In this document: piece after piece, positions 29,189 through 38,895 of the stretch
Position numbering within the stretch: position 1 is the first letter of the stretch
How the letters are laid out: each line of letters opens with the position of its first letter
Source: Alphaproteobacteria bacterium
GTDB lineage: Bacteria > Myxococcota_A > UBA796 > GCA-2862545
Assembly: GCA_020632885.1 (NCBI GenBank)
Contig: JACKEQ010000011.1
Coordinates: forward strand, 109,995 to 173,994
Length of the DNA stretch: 64,000 nucleotides
Reading direction: 5' to 3'
Notes under the pieces: model-generated
Told to the model about the DNA's origin: nothing
The model's database searches: none
Seen by the model: only the letters and a program-made list of their open reading frames with translations
Translations under genes and position numbers: made by a program

Positions 29189-30925
29189 ATGCTCGCTCTC
29201 GTCATCCAGACCGGCTTCGCGTTCGACTGTTCCAGCGGAGACCCCGAGGTCTGTGCAGCCGTCCAGTCCCTCGTGCCCCAGGTGAACGCCCTCGCGGAGG
29301 CCACCGTCCTCCACGATGGTGCGTCCGCCCGGCTCCAGCCCGCCAGCCTCTACGACGCTCTCGTCGACGTGCGTGCGGAGGCAGAGGCGGGAGGATGCAC
29401 CGTGGAGGGCGCGTGGCTCGCAGGGCTCGTCCACGGGTCGAGTTGGGAGGGGGTGGACGACTCCGGTGATGCGGCGTCGGGCCGGATGCTCATCGGGGAC
29501 GGGCGCTTCTTCGGGTCCGTCGAGGCGAGCGACACCGACCTCGGCGAGGAGCGCGTGGGCTGGACGTGGTCGGCGTTCGACCGTGCGGGGCCCGTCGCGG
29601 GCGACGTCCACGACGGGTACCTCGCGGGCGTGTGGGCCCGGACGCGCGGTCGGCACGGCGTGTTCGCGATGCTGCGCGCCACCTGTGACGCGGCGACGGC
29701 GCGGTCGGCCGCGAACCCCTGGGTCGACGCCGACCTGGACGACGTCTGCCCGCTGGGCCTGGGCTACGTGGACGCGGACGGTGACGGACATGGCGCGGGC
29801 CCGCTCGGGGTCTCCTGCGACGCCGTCTTGTCGGACGGGGACTGCGACGACGCGGATGCGCGCGTCCACCCGGGAGCTCTGGAGCTCTGCGACGACCGCC
29901 AGAACGACTGTGACGCGGCCTGGACGGACGACGCGGGACTCGTGACCTTCTTCCCCGCAGCGGGCGGCTCGAGCGACCTCACCGCCACGTTCGCCGCGGG
30001 CAACGCGAACGGCCCGGCGTCCGTGAGCATCGGCGAGGACGGTACGCTCGCGATCTGCGAGGGCACCTGGTTCGCGGGGGTGGACGTCACCGCGAACGTG
30101 GAGATCGTGGGCCACGGGGATGCGGTGCTCGACGGGGGCTCCGCAGCCGGGCTGATCCACGCCTTCGGGACGACCGACGTCGCCGTCCGCGGGCTCACCC
30201 TGCGGAATGCGGCGACTTCCCGCTCCGGTGCCGGCCTGCGGGCGGTCGTGCGCAGTCTCGAGGTCTCCGACGTGTCGATCTCGGGTGCCATCTCCTCATC
30301 CACGGGCGGCGGGGCGTACCTCTCGGCGGACTCGATCGTGCTGTCGGACGTCCGGGTCGAGGGGTGCGGGGCGGTGAACGCGGGTGGCGGCATCTACACG
30401 ACGGCGTCCGAGCTCACGGCCGCGCGGGTCCAGCTCCTGGGCAACTGGGTCACCGCGGGCGACGGCGGCGGCTGGGCCATCCGTGCCGCGACGGGCACCG
30501 TGGAGGATGTCGTGGCCACCGGGAACCTGTCGCTGGTCTCCGGCGGCGGCCTGAGCTTCCTGCAGGCTGCGGACCTCGAGCTCACCCGCGTGACGGCCTC
30601 GAGCAACTCCGCGAGCGAGGGGGCCGCTTTCGTGTGCTCGGGCTCCACGTGCAGCTTCGACGACTCGAGCTTCACGGGCAACACGGGCGACCAGGGTGCG
30701 GGAGGCACGCTCTTCGCGGGTGCCACGGGCTCCTTCACGGACGTCACGGTGACGGGCAACACCGGGGACTGGCACGTCTGGGTCGCCGGTGGGACCCTGA
30801 CGACCTCCGGGCTGACCCTGGGTGCCGATCAGACCGTGTACGCCGACCTGAACGCGGGATCGAGCACCTTCACGGGCACGGACCTGTACTGCGACAGCGC
30901 CACGCACACCTGCGAGACCCTGTGA
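29189..30925 (+). CDS. MopE-motif/beta-helix secreted protein, copy B (intact)
   Basis: A 578-aa protein starting MLALVIQTGFAFDC, with a short hydrophobic signal and AGGAGG 5 nt before the ATG. Residues 1-165 are a region shared only with copy A in this window. Residues about 190-240 hold a MopE-type motif (DADGDGHG...SDGDCDDADARVHPGALELCDD) that may bind Cu or Ca. Residues 270-578 form a parallel beta-helix with rungs such as LRGLTL-like, GGGAYLSADSI, GGGIYTTASEL and GNTGDW, ending LYCDSATHTCETL. Probably secreted or surface-bound. A TACCTT element 51 nt upstream may be the promoter. Confidence 0.75.
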   Translation: MLALVIQTGFAFDCSSGDPEVCAAVQSLVPQVNALAEATVLHDGASARLQPASLYDALVDVRAEAEAGGCTVEGAWLAGLVHGSSWEGVDDSGDAASGRMLIGDGRFFGSVEASDTDLGEERVGWTWSAFDRAGPVAGDVHDGYLAGVWARTRGRHGVFAMLRATCDAATARSAANPWVDADLDDVCPLGLGYVDADGDGHGAGPLGVSCDAVLSDGDCDDADARVHPGALELCDDRQNDCDAAWTDDAGLVTFFPAAGGSSDLTATFAAGNANGPASVSIGEDGTLAICEGTWFAGVDVTANVEIVGHGDAVLDGGSAAGLIHAFGTTDVAVRGLTLRNAATSRSGAGLRAVVRSLEVSDVSISGAISSSTGGGAYLSADSIVLSDVRVEGCGAVNAGGGIYTTASELTAARVQLLGNWVTAGDGGGWAIRAATGTVEDVVATGNLSLVSGGGLSFLQAADLELTRVTASSNSASEGAAFVCSGSTCSFDDSSFTGNTGDQGAGGTLFAGATGSFTDVTVTGNTGDWHVWVAGGTLTTSGLTLGADQTVYADLNAGSSTFTGTDLYCDSATHTCETL

Positions 30926-30998
30926 CCGCCATCAGAGCCGCTCGACGGTGACTCCACGCCCGTGCGCTGCCCGGGCCGTCGGCCTCCACGCGCATCGG

Positions 30999-32180
30999 TC
31001 ACTGGAGCGTGCAGCCCCGGGGCAGGAGGCGCCGGTAGTGTCTCTCGCGCTTCGGTTCCTTCACGTCAGCCAGGATCCAGCGGGTCCATCGGCGGGCCTC
31101 CGCTGCCGTCGGCTCCCGATCGCAGTCCACGCTCTGGCGCACCAGGTGCCGGTAGAGGAAGGCGCGGCCCTCCGTCGTCCGTGCACGGGCCGCGAGCAGG
31201 AACGGTGCCTGGTCCATCGTGACCTCCACACCCGCTGCGGCCCGCTCGTCCACGAAGCCCCGGAAGGTGGGCAGCGGACAGAACCGGACGACGTCAGGTT
31301 TCGTCCACACGGCCTCCTCCAGCGCCTCCATCACGGGGGGTGTGCAGTGGACGAGCCGGTCGGCGACCGCGTGGAGCCAGGTCGGCTGGCGCAGCAGCCG
31401 CACCACCCGCGCGTCGTCCTGGATGCCCCGCTGGAGGTCCGTCAGCACCAGCACGACCTCCAGCATCTCGCCGTAGAGCACCTCGACCCCCAGGTGGTGC
31501 CTCCGGAAGGCGGCGTCCCAGCCGGAGGGCGAGAACGCCCAAGCCAGCGGAGCCCGGGTCTCCTCGGGTACGTCCGTGTGCTCGAGCCAGCGGGCCATCC
31601 GTTCGATGTGCCGTGGCGTCGTGCTCGCCTCGAACCACCGGTGCTGGACCTCGGAGTACAGGCTGGGTGTGCGCTGCGAGAGCGCGGCTGCTGCCGCTTC
31701 GACCACGTCCGGATCGGGATGATCGAGCAGGTCCAGCAGGTGCTCGGTGGCCCGATGGGTGGGGATGTGGCGGAGGCGGGCGAACGCCCGGAGGTCTCCC
31801 CAGAGGATGCGGGTGGCCAGCGCGTCCTCCTCCTCGAGCGGGGCGGGCCACGGAGCGGAGTCCGGGCGAGCCACGTCCAGCACGTGGACCTCCGGCTCGC
31901 GGTCCGCGTGGCACGCGTCGGAAACCCGGATCGTCCACGTCCCACCCACCGGCAGGTAGAGGTGATGGGGGAGGAAGATGTCTCCGGGCGCGCCTCCGCA
32001 CACACCGCCACAGAACCCCGTCCACAGGGAGTCCTGGGGCGTCTGCAGACCGTGCACCCCGCCTGGGCCTGTCGCAGTCAGGCGCAGGCACCCGCGGAAG
32101 ACGCCGACGGGCCAGGGGAGCGTGTCGTCGAGGGTGATGCGTTCGGGCCACGAGGCCCACGCGGCAGCGAACAGGAGCAT
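30999..32180 (-). CDS. Exported HEAT-like hypothetical protein
   Basis: A 393-aa protein with a short hydrophobic start (MLLFAAAWA). Residues 1-130 form a beta-rich domain with paired Cys (GFCGGVCGG) and YLPVGGTWTIRVSDACHAD, probably outside the cytoplasm. From 145 on it is helical with HEAT-like units (ATEHLLDLLDHPDPDVVEA, ALSQRTPSLY). No catalytic motif. ATG 32180 was chosen because the signal-like segment begins there; longer starts add unlikely residues. It converges on beta-helix copy B and diverges from the arylsulfotransferase-like gene. Confidence 0.65.
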   Translation of the reverse strand: MLLFAAAWASWPERITLDDTLPWPVGVFRGCLRLTATGPGGVHGLQTPQDSLWTGFCGGVCGGAPGDIFLPHHLYLPVGGTWTIRVSDACHADREPEVHVLDVARPDSAPWPAPLEEEDALATRILWGDLRAFARLRHIPTHRATEHLLDLLDHPDPDVVEAAAAALSQRTPSLYSEVQHRWFEASTTPRHIERMARWLEHTDVPEETRAPLAWAFSPSGWDAAFRRHHLGVEVLYGEMLEVVLVLTDLQRGIQDDARVVRLLRQPTWLHAVADRLVHCTPPVMEALEEAVWTKPDVVRFCPLPTFRGFVDERAAAGVEVTMDQAPFLLAARARTTEGRAFLYRHLVRQSVDCDREPTAAEARRWTRWILADVKEPKRERHYRRLLPRGCTLQ

Positions 32181-32247
32181 CTCGCGTGTCTCCACACCTC
32201 TGTGCGCCGAAAGGCCTCCGCGTGAAGGGCCGGTTAGGCACGAGCCC

Positions 32248-33414
32248 GTGATCCTGGCCCTGCTGGCGTGCGGCACCCCGTCGGGGTCCGCGGAAGACGA
32301 GCTCGCCGAGGCCCTCGACGCCATCGGCTACACGAGCGGCTACGAGGAGCCCACCGCCGAGGGCGGGGTCGTCGTGCACCAGCGGGAAGCCGTGCAGCCC
32401 GGTGTCACCCTCGTGATCACCGGCCACGAGCCCGCCGCGCGTCTCGTGGACATCGACGGGAACGAGCTGCACACCTGGCGCTCCAGCTTCGCGTCGACCT
32501 TCGGCTGGCGGCACGCCTTCGAGCGCCGACGGCAGTGGTGGCGGCAGGTGGAGCTCCTGACGGACGGCGGTCTGGTCGGCGTGTGGGAGCCTGTGGGTGT
32601 GTTCCGGATCGACCGCGACAGCAACGTGGTCTGGGCCGTGCAGGACGGCGCGCACCACGATCTGCAGGTCCTCCCGGACGGACGGCTGCTCACGCTCACC
32701 GAGGAGCGCGGTGTGGACCTCGGGGTGGACGGCATCCCGATGGTCGCGCAGTACGTGGTGACCCTCGACCTCGCCACCGGCGAGGAGCTCGATCGCGTCG
32801 CGCTGGCCGAGGTGGTGGAGGGCTGGCAGGCCCTCCGCACGGCATTCTGGGAGCTGGAGGACCGCCGCGACTCGCACCTCAACGAGGCCGGAGCCCGCAA
32901 GGACCCCTTCCACGCCAACTCCGTGCACCTGCTCACCGCGGGGGAGGCCGCGGCGCTCGGGCCTCCCTTCCAGACCGGTCACGTGCTGCTCTCGCTCTGC
33001 ATGCTCGACACGGTCGTGGCGATCGATCTCCAGGCACGGAAGACGGTCTGGAGGCAGACCGGCCCGTTCGCCCTGCAGCACAGCGCGCGGCCTTCGTCGA
33101 AGGGCGGCATCCTGGTGTTCGACAACCATGTGTCCCGCCGGCGCTCGCGCGTGATGGAAGTGGACCCGAAGACGGGTCAGCCCACCTGGTGGAGCTCGCG
33201 ACGGATCCCGCTCTTCTCGGAGAGCTCGGGTGCGGTGGAGGAGCTCGAGAACGGCAACCTCCTGGTCGCCGAGTCGAACCGCGGACGGGTGCTCGAGATC
33301 ACCCGCGGCCAGCGGGTGGTATGGGAGATGACGACCCCCTACCGCGACGAGCACGGGCGGGTCGCCGTGGTGTACCAGGCCGAGCGTGTCCCCCGGCCCG
33401 AGTGGCTCCAGTGA
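32248..33414 (+). CDS. Arylsulfotransferase-like lipoprotein
   Basis: A 388-aa protein with a minimal signal (MILALLACG; lipobox LAC, Cys8). The rest is a beta-propeller-like repeat of the arylsulfotransferase/ASST-like type: VDIDGNELHTWRSS, AHHDLQVLPDGRLLTLTEE, FHANSVHLL, LQHSARPSSKGGILVFDNH and GAVEELENGNLLVAESNRGRVLEI. His residues in HHDLQ, HANSVH and QHS match family positions that line the active site. Some members move sulfate between phenols in the periplasm, many are uncharacterised. GTG 32248 follows TAGGCA by 7 nt without a Shine-Dalgarno, suggesting a leaderless message. Confidence 0.75.
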   Translation: MILALLACGTPSGSAEDELAEALDAIGYTSGYEEPTAEGGVVVHQREAVQPGVTLVITGHEPAARLVDIDGNELHTWRSSFASTFGWRHAFERRRQWWRQVELLTDGGLVGVWEPVGVFRIDRDSNVVWAVQDGAHHDLQVLPDGRLLTLTEERGVDLGVDGIPMVAQYVVTLDLATGEELDRVALAEVVEGWQALRTAFWELEDRRDSHLNEAGARKDPFHANSVHLLTAGEAAALGPPFQTGHVLLSLCMLDTVVAIDLQARKTVWRQTGPFALQHSARPSSKGGILVFDNHVSRRRSRVMEVDPKTGQPTWWSSRRIPLFSESSGAVEELENGNLLVAESNRGRVLEITRGQRVVWEMTTPYRDEHGRVAVVYQAERVPRPEWLQ

Positions 33415-33431
33415 CGTCGAGGAGGCGGAGA

Positions 33432-34739
<1,308 letters not shown>

Positions 34740-34743
34740 AGCG

Positions 34744-35814
34744 TCAGCTCCAGAGCGACACGAGCCACCCGAGCCCGGCGAGCACGCCGGCCCCCGCGAC
34801 CGCACGCCGCAGCGCAGGACGGGAGGCCACCGTCATCCACAACGGCAGCGTACCGAGCGCCAGCGCTTCCTGGGCGACCTCGATGCCGCCGTTGAAGGCG
34901 ACCAGCGGGAGGGCGAGCTCCCCCGCGGACAGCCCGCTCCCGAGCAACCCCTCGGCGAACGCGGCACCGTGCACGAGCCCTGCTGCTGCCGCGAACAGGC
35001 CCTCCCTGCCCGGCCAGAGCGGACGCCAGAGGTGCAGACCCGCGACCAGGACGGACAGCGCGACCCAGGACTCCACGAGGGTCCCGGGGACGTGCACCAG
35101 GCCGAGCGCCACCAGGACGAGGGTCGCGGAGTGGGCCAGCGTGAAGGCCGTGAGCAGCCCGAACAGACGGCGTGCGACGCCCTCGGTGGACACCGACCAG
35201 CGACCGCCGCGGGCCACCAGCGGCACGGCCACCAGGAGCTCCCAGAGGAACACCATGTGGTCGAAGCCCCCGGCGATGTGGGTGATCCCGTCGCGGAAGG
35301 CCGCGAGGGCCACCATGCCCCGGGAGGCCCCCCCGGCCGGGATGGCGAGCTCGCGGCGCACGCCGTTCACCATCCCGACCATGCGCGGCTCGACGTCCAC
35401 GCCGGCCCCGACGTCCCCGCGCAGCACGACCCAGGTCCGGTGGGACCGCACGCGCTCGGCGACCGCGCTGTCGTGGAGGACGAGGCTGCCGAGGGGATCC
35501 CCGGATCGCGCGGTCAGCGACAGCTCCACGAAGGGCTCACCGTCCACCTCGGTCCACGTGAGCCCGTCGAGCTGGAGCGGGAGGGGCTCGCCCCCGGACG
35601 TGAGCCCGAGGTTCGCCAGCACGTACGGGACCACCAGCGCGTCCGACGGCGCGGGCAGCTCGGGGTGCCAGGTCGCTTCACCGGACAGCGCCATCTCCAG
35701 CTGGTCGCGCGGGATGCGGAGATCCATCGCGACCTGCTGGCGGCCCACGTCGAGCGTGAGCGTGGAGGGCGTGGCCGGGTGGGCGAACGCGAGCCCGACC
35801 CACAGCGGGCTCAC
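34744..35814 (-). CDS. HupE/UreJ-type membrane protein
   Basis: A 356-aa protein. Residues 1-170 are an exported beta-rich domain (possible signal ending LAFAHPATP). The C-terminal half has six or more hydrophobic segments and the family signature GITHIAGGFDHMVFLWELL, with later FTLAHSATL and GLVHGAAFAEGLLG. HupE/UreJ proteins are linked to nickel or cobalt movement, but this long subfamily is uncharacterised. GTG 35814 overlaps the stop of the DUF3500 gene by 4 nt (GTGA), so the pair is an operon. Confidence 0.8.
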   Translation of the reverse strand: MSPLWVGLAFAHPATPSTLTLDVGRQQVAMDLRIPRDQLEMALSGEATWHPELPAPSDALVVPYVLANLGLTSGGEPLPLQLDGLTWTEVDGEPFVELSLTARSGDPLGSLVLHDSAVAERVRSHRTWVVLRGDVGAGVDVEPRMVGMVNGVRRELAIPAGGASRGMVALAAFRDGITHIAGGFDHMVFLWELLVAVPLVARGGRWSVSTEGVARRLFGLLTAFTLAHSATLVLVALGLVHVPGTLVESWVALSVLVAGLHLWRPLWPGREGLFAAAAGLVHGAAFAEGLLGSGLSAGELALPLVAFNGGIEVAQEALALGTLPLWMTVASRPALRRAVAGAGVLAGLGWLVSLWS

Positions 35815-36884
35815 AGCGACGCGCCGTAGTCGAAGTCCTTGTCGCGGTAGATGGTGTGGTAGTGGGTGCCCTGCAGGATGACGCCGCTCTGCATGGCCAC
35901 CTCGATCCACACGCGCGGTCCGTCGATGCGCATGTAGGTGCCGGCAGTGTCGAGGTCGGGCCCGCTGCTCTGGCCACCGAACGCGATGGTCGTCTGGTCG
36001 TAGGCGGCGGTGTAGTCCGCCATGAGCGCGTCCGCGGTCCCGTCCGCGAAGCTCCGGACCCAGGCGGCCATGGCCGTGGTGACGAGGTCCTGCTGGGCCG
36101 AGGAGAGGCTGGAGACCGCGAGGCCTTCCTGGGTCGGGTAGTCGACCGCCGACAGCGAGCCGCTGTCGTACTCGACCGGTCCGAGCACCACGTCGCCGAA
36201 CGTCTGGCCCGTGAGGTACGCCTGGGCGAGCTGGGATGCGTCGAGGCTCTCGAAGACCGCGATCATGTCGGCCCCGTCGTCGTCCAGGGGCGCGTAGGAC
36301 TCCCCGCCCACCGTGAAGGTGCCCTTCGGCTCGACGCCGATGTGGTTGGGCACGGGGTAGCCGACCCCCGCGTCGAACGTCACGTTGTACGCCATGTGGT
36401 GGTTCCCGAGCATCACGGCCCAGTCCCCGCCCGCGGACGGCGTGCCGAACACCGCGATGTGGGCGTAGTCGCTGCCGTAGCCGCCGGGACCCCCGCCACC
36501 GCCGCCCTGCTCGTCGAGGTAGTCGTCGGCCGCCAGCACGCCCACGAAGTCCTCGTAGCCCTCGTCCGACAGCAGCGCGCCAGCCACGGCGTACGCGAGG
36601 GAACGCTGTGCATCGGAGAGGTCACCGAACGCGAGCCCGGGCCGGGTCTGGCCCGGCAGGTTGCTCCACTGCGTGCGCTCGGCGCTGTCCGTCAGCTCCA
36701 ACGCCGCCGTCGAGCGCTCGCTGTCGGAGAGGCTGTCGAGGAAGGCCTGGGTCACGCAGGCCGCGGCCTCCGCGCCAGACGCGCTGTCCTCGCACTCCTC
36801 GACGGTCACGGGCGTCGTCGTCGTCGTTCCCGACGAGCCACCACAGCCCCACGCCACCGCTGCCACCATCCATGCTCGGGTCAT
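35811..36884 (-). CDS. DUF3500 lipoprotein
   Basis: A 357-aa protein with signal MTRAWMVAAVAWGCGG (lipobox WGC, Cys14) and a Thr-rich linker. The body fits DUF3500: TQWSNLPGQTRPGLAFGDL, YAHIAVFGTPSAGGDWAVMLGNHHMAYNV, and the C-terminal VWIEVAMQSG and HYHTIYRDKDFDYGA. His in GNHHMAYN and THYHTIYRD suggest a metal site, and such proteins often travel with HupE-like transporters, as here; metal handling is my inference. ATG has AGGAGG 5 nt upstream and TATCCC 19 nt upstream. Divergent from the two-component genes. Confidence 0.8.
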   Translation of the reverse strand: MTRAWMVAAVAWGCGGSSGTTTTTPVTVEECEDSASGAEAAACVTQAFLDSLSDSERSTAALELTDSAERTQWSNLPGQTRPGLAFGDLSDAQRSLAYAVAGALLSDEGYEDFVGVLAADDYLDEQGGGGGGPGGYGSDYAHIAVFGTPSAGGDWAVMLGNHHMAYNVTFDAGVGYPVPNHIGVEPKGTFTVGGESYAPLDDDGADMIAVFESLDASQLAQAYLTGQTFGDVVLGPVEYDSGSLSAVDYPTQEGLAVSSLSSAQQDLVTTAMAAWVRSFADGTADALMADYTAAYDQTTIAFGGQSSGPDLDTAGTYMRIDGPRVWIEVAMQSGVILQGTHYHTIYRDKDFDYGASL

Positions 36885-36995
36885 CACCACCTCCTGTGAC
36901 TGTGGGATACCGCCCCCCCGTCGGCTCACCGGCGCGCTTTACAAACCTTCGGGCAGCGTCCGGAGGGCCCGGGGTACGGTGGTCTCGGAGGCCCC

Positions 36996-37676
36996 GTGAG
37001 CCGCATCCTGGTGGTGGAAGACGATCGGCGCACCGCCGAGCTGCTCGTGGAGCTGCTCGGGATGGCGGGCTTCGTGGCGGAGCCCGTGTCCTTCGGCGAG
37101 GACGCCGTGGATCGGGTCCAGGAGGGTGCGTACAACCTCGTGCTCCTCGACGTGAACCTCCCCGGGATGGACGGCTTCGCGACATGCCGTGCGCTCCGGG
37201 CCGTCAGCGACGTGCCCGTGATCATGCTGACCGCGCGGGGAGGCCCGACCGACCGGGTCGATGGGCTCGAGACGGGCGCGGACGACTACGTGTCGAAGCC
37301 GTTCGACCCGCGGGAGCTGGTCGCCCGCGTGCGTGCCGTGCTCCGGCGGGCGCCCGCGGGCTCCGACCTGGCGTTCGCCGAGGGTCACCTGCGCCTCGAG
37401 CCAGGGGCCCGTCGCGTCTGGCTGGACGGAGAGGCCGTCGACCTCACGAGCACGGAGTTCGACCTGCTCCGCATCCTGGCGTCGCGGGCCGGTCAGGTGG
37501 TCGACCGCACGCGCCTCATGGAGCTCGCGCGTGGCGAGGCCTACGGCGCGTTCGACCGGTCCATCGACGTCCACATGAGCAGCATCCGCCGGAAGCTCGG
37601 CGACGACCCCAAGCACCCGCGGTTCATCCAGACGGTGCGCGGGGTGGGCTACCTGTTCGTGGCGACCCCGCGATGA
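36996..37676 (+). CDS. OmpR/PhoB-family response regulator
   Basis: A 226-aa regulator. The receiver has acidic residues Glu8/Asp9/Asp10 (VVEDD), phospho-acceptor Asp52 (VLLDVNLPGMDG), Thr79 (MLTARG) and Lys101 (SKPFD). Residues 130-226 are a winged-helix DNA-binding domain (LTSTEFDLLRILASRAG, SIDVHMSSIRRKLG, IQTVRGVGYLF). GTG 36996 is preceded by GGAGG and, 15 nt upstream, TACGGT. Its stop overlaps the sensor kinase start (ATGA), the usual RstA/CpxR-like pair layout. Targets unknown; the divergent DUF3500-HupE operon is a natural candidate. Confidence 0.9.
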   Translation: MSRILVVEDDRRTAELLVELLGMAGFVAEPVSFGEDAVDRVQEGAYNLVLLDVNLPGMDGFATCRALRAVSDVPVIMLTARGGPTDRVDGLETGADDYVSKPFDPRELVARVRAVLRRAPAGSDLAFAEGHLRLEPGARRVWLDGEAVDLTSTEFDLLRILASRAGQVVDRTRLMELARGEAYGAFDRSIDVHMSSIRRKLGDDPKHPRFIQTVRGVGYLFVATPR

Positions 37677-38895
37677 GCCTGCGCCGATGGCTGCTCGGCT
37701 CGCTGCTCCTGGGACTGCTGCTGGTGCTCGCTGCCGCCGGGCTCTCGAGCCGTTGGGCGTGGAGGCAGGCGTCGCGGGAGCTCGTGGGTGCGCGCGTGGA
37801 GCAGGTCCTGGAGGCCGCGCGGCGGATGGAGGCCGGCGCGTCGATGGAGGACTGCGAGGCCCAGCTCGCCATCGATCTCCGCTTCGAGGAGGGCCCACCG
37901 GAGGGGCCGCCGCACCCGCCCGGCATGCGGGGGCCCCCGCCTGGCGACCACGGGTGGAAGAAGGTGGAGGGACGCGGGCGTCCGCTGTGGATCCACGACC
38001 CCCCGGGTGAGGTCGCGGCCTACGTGGACGGTCGCTGGATCCTGCTGCACGAGGACCTCGTGGGGCCCGCCGTGCTGCGCGTGCTCGGCGTGCTCCTGCT
38101 CGTGCTCGGGCCGCTGGTGGGCGGGGCCTCCTGGTTCGTGGACCGCTCGTTGCGCCCGGTGGCCGCGGCCCAGGACGCCATGGGTCGCATCGCGCAGGGC
38201 GATCTCGGGCACCGGCTGGACGAAGCGCACGGCCCCGCCGAGCTCCGCGCGGTGGCCCGCCACTTCAACGCGATGGCGGACGTGGTGGAGGCCCGGCTTC
38301 GCCTGGAGCGTCAGCTGATGGCCGGCCTGTCGCACGAGCTCCGCACCCGCTCACCCGGATCCGCATGGAGGTCGAGCTGGCGCGGCTCGCGGGCGGCGAC
38401 ACCACGCGTCTGGAGCGCGTGGACCTCGAGGTGGAGCGGGTGGACGAGCTCGTCGCCGAGCTGCTGGAGCTCTCGCGGCTCGAGGTGGGCGACGTGGCCC
38501 TGGAGCGCGAGGACACCGATCTGGCCGCGCTCGCGCGCACCGTGGCGGCGCGCTGGCCCGCCGTGGACGTGCGGGGGAGGGCCGCGCCTGCGTGGACCGT
38601 CGCCTGATCGGTCGTGCGCTGGAGAACCTCCTCTCGAACTGCGAGCGGCACGCGCCGGACACCGAGGTCGTGGTGACGGTCACCCCGTCCTCGTTCACGG
38701 TGGAGGACGGGGGCGGTCCGATGCCCGAGGAGGTCGTCGAGCACCTGTTCGAGCCGTTCTGGCGGGCTCCGGGGCCCAGGGGGCCGGGCATGGCGTGGGG
38801 CTCGGCATCGTGCGTCAGGTCGCCGTCCTGCACGGGGGCGCGCCATCGCCGAGGTGGGTGACCGCGGCCTCCGCGTCACGCTCACGTGGTCGTGA
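37673..38895 (+). CDS. Sensor histidine kinase, four frameshifts in the assembled sequence
   Basis: Membrane kinase of about 405 aa if repaired. TM1 is residues 8-29; the sensor domain (30-130) is unusually rich in Pro, Gly and His (GPPEGPPHPPGMRGPPPGDHG); TM2 is about 136-158, then HAMP and HisKA (LMAGLSHELRT). The frame breaks after CGCACCC at 38348 (LSHELRT(P)LTRIRMEVE if one C is restored), near 38592, at the GGGG of 38771-38774 and near 38838, each fixed by one added base. N box (LIGRALENLLSNCERHA), G1 box (VEDGGGPMP) and G2 box (GHGVGLGIV) all survive. Start overlaps the response regulator stop by 4 nt. Confidence 0.75.
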
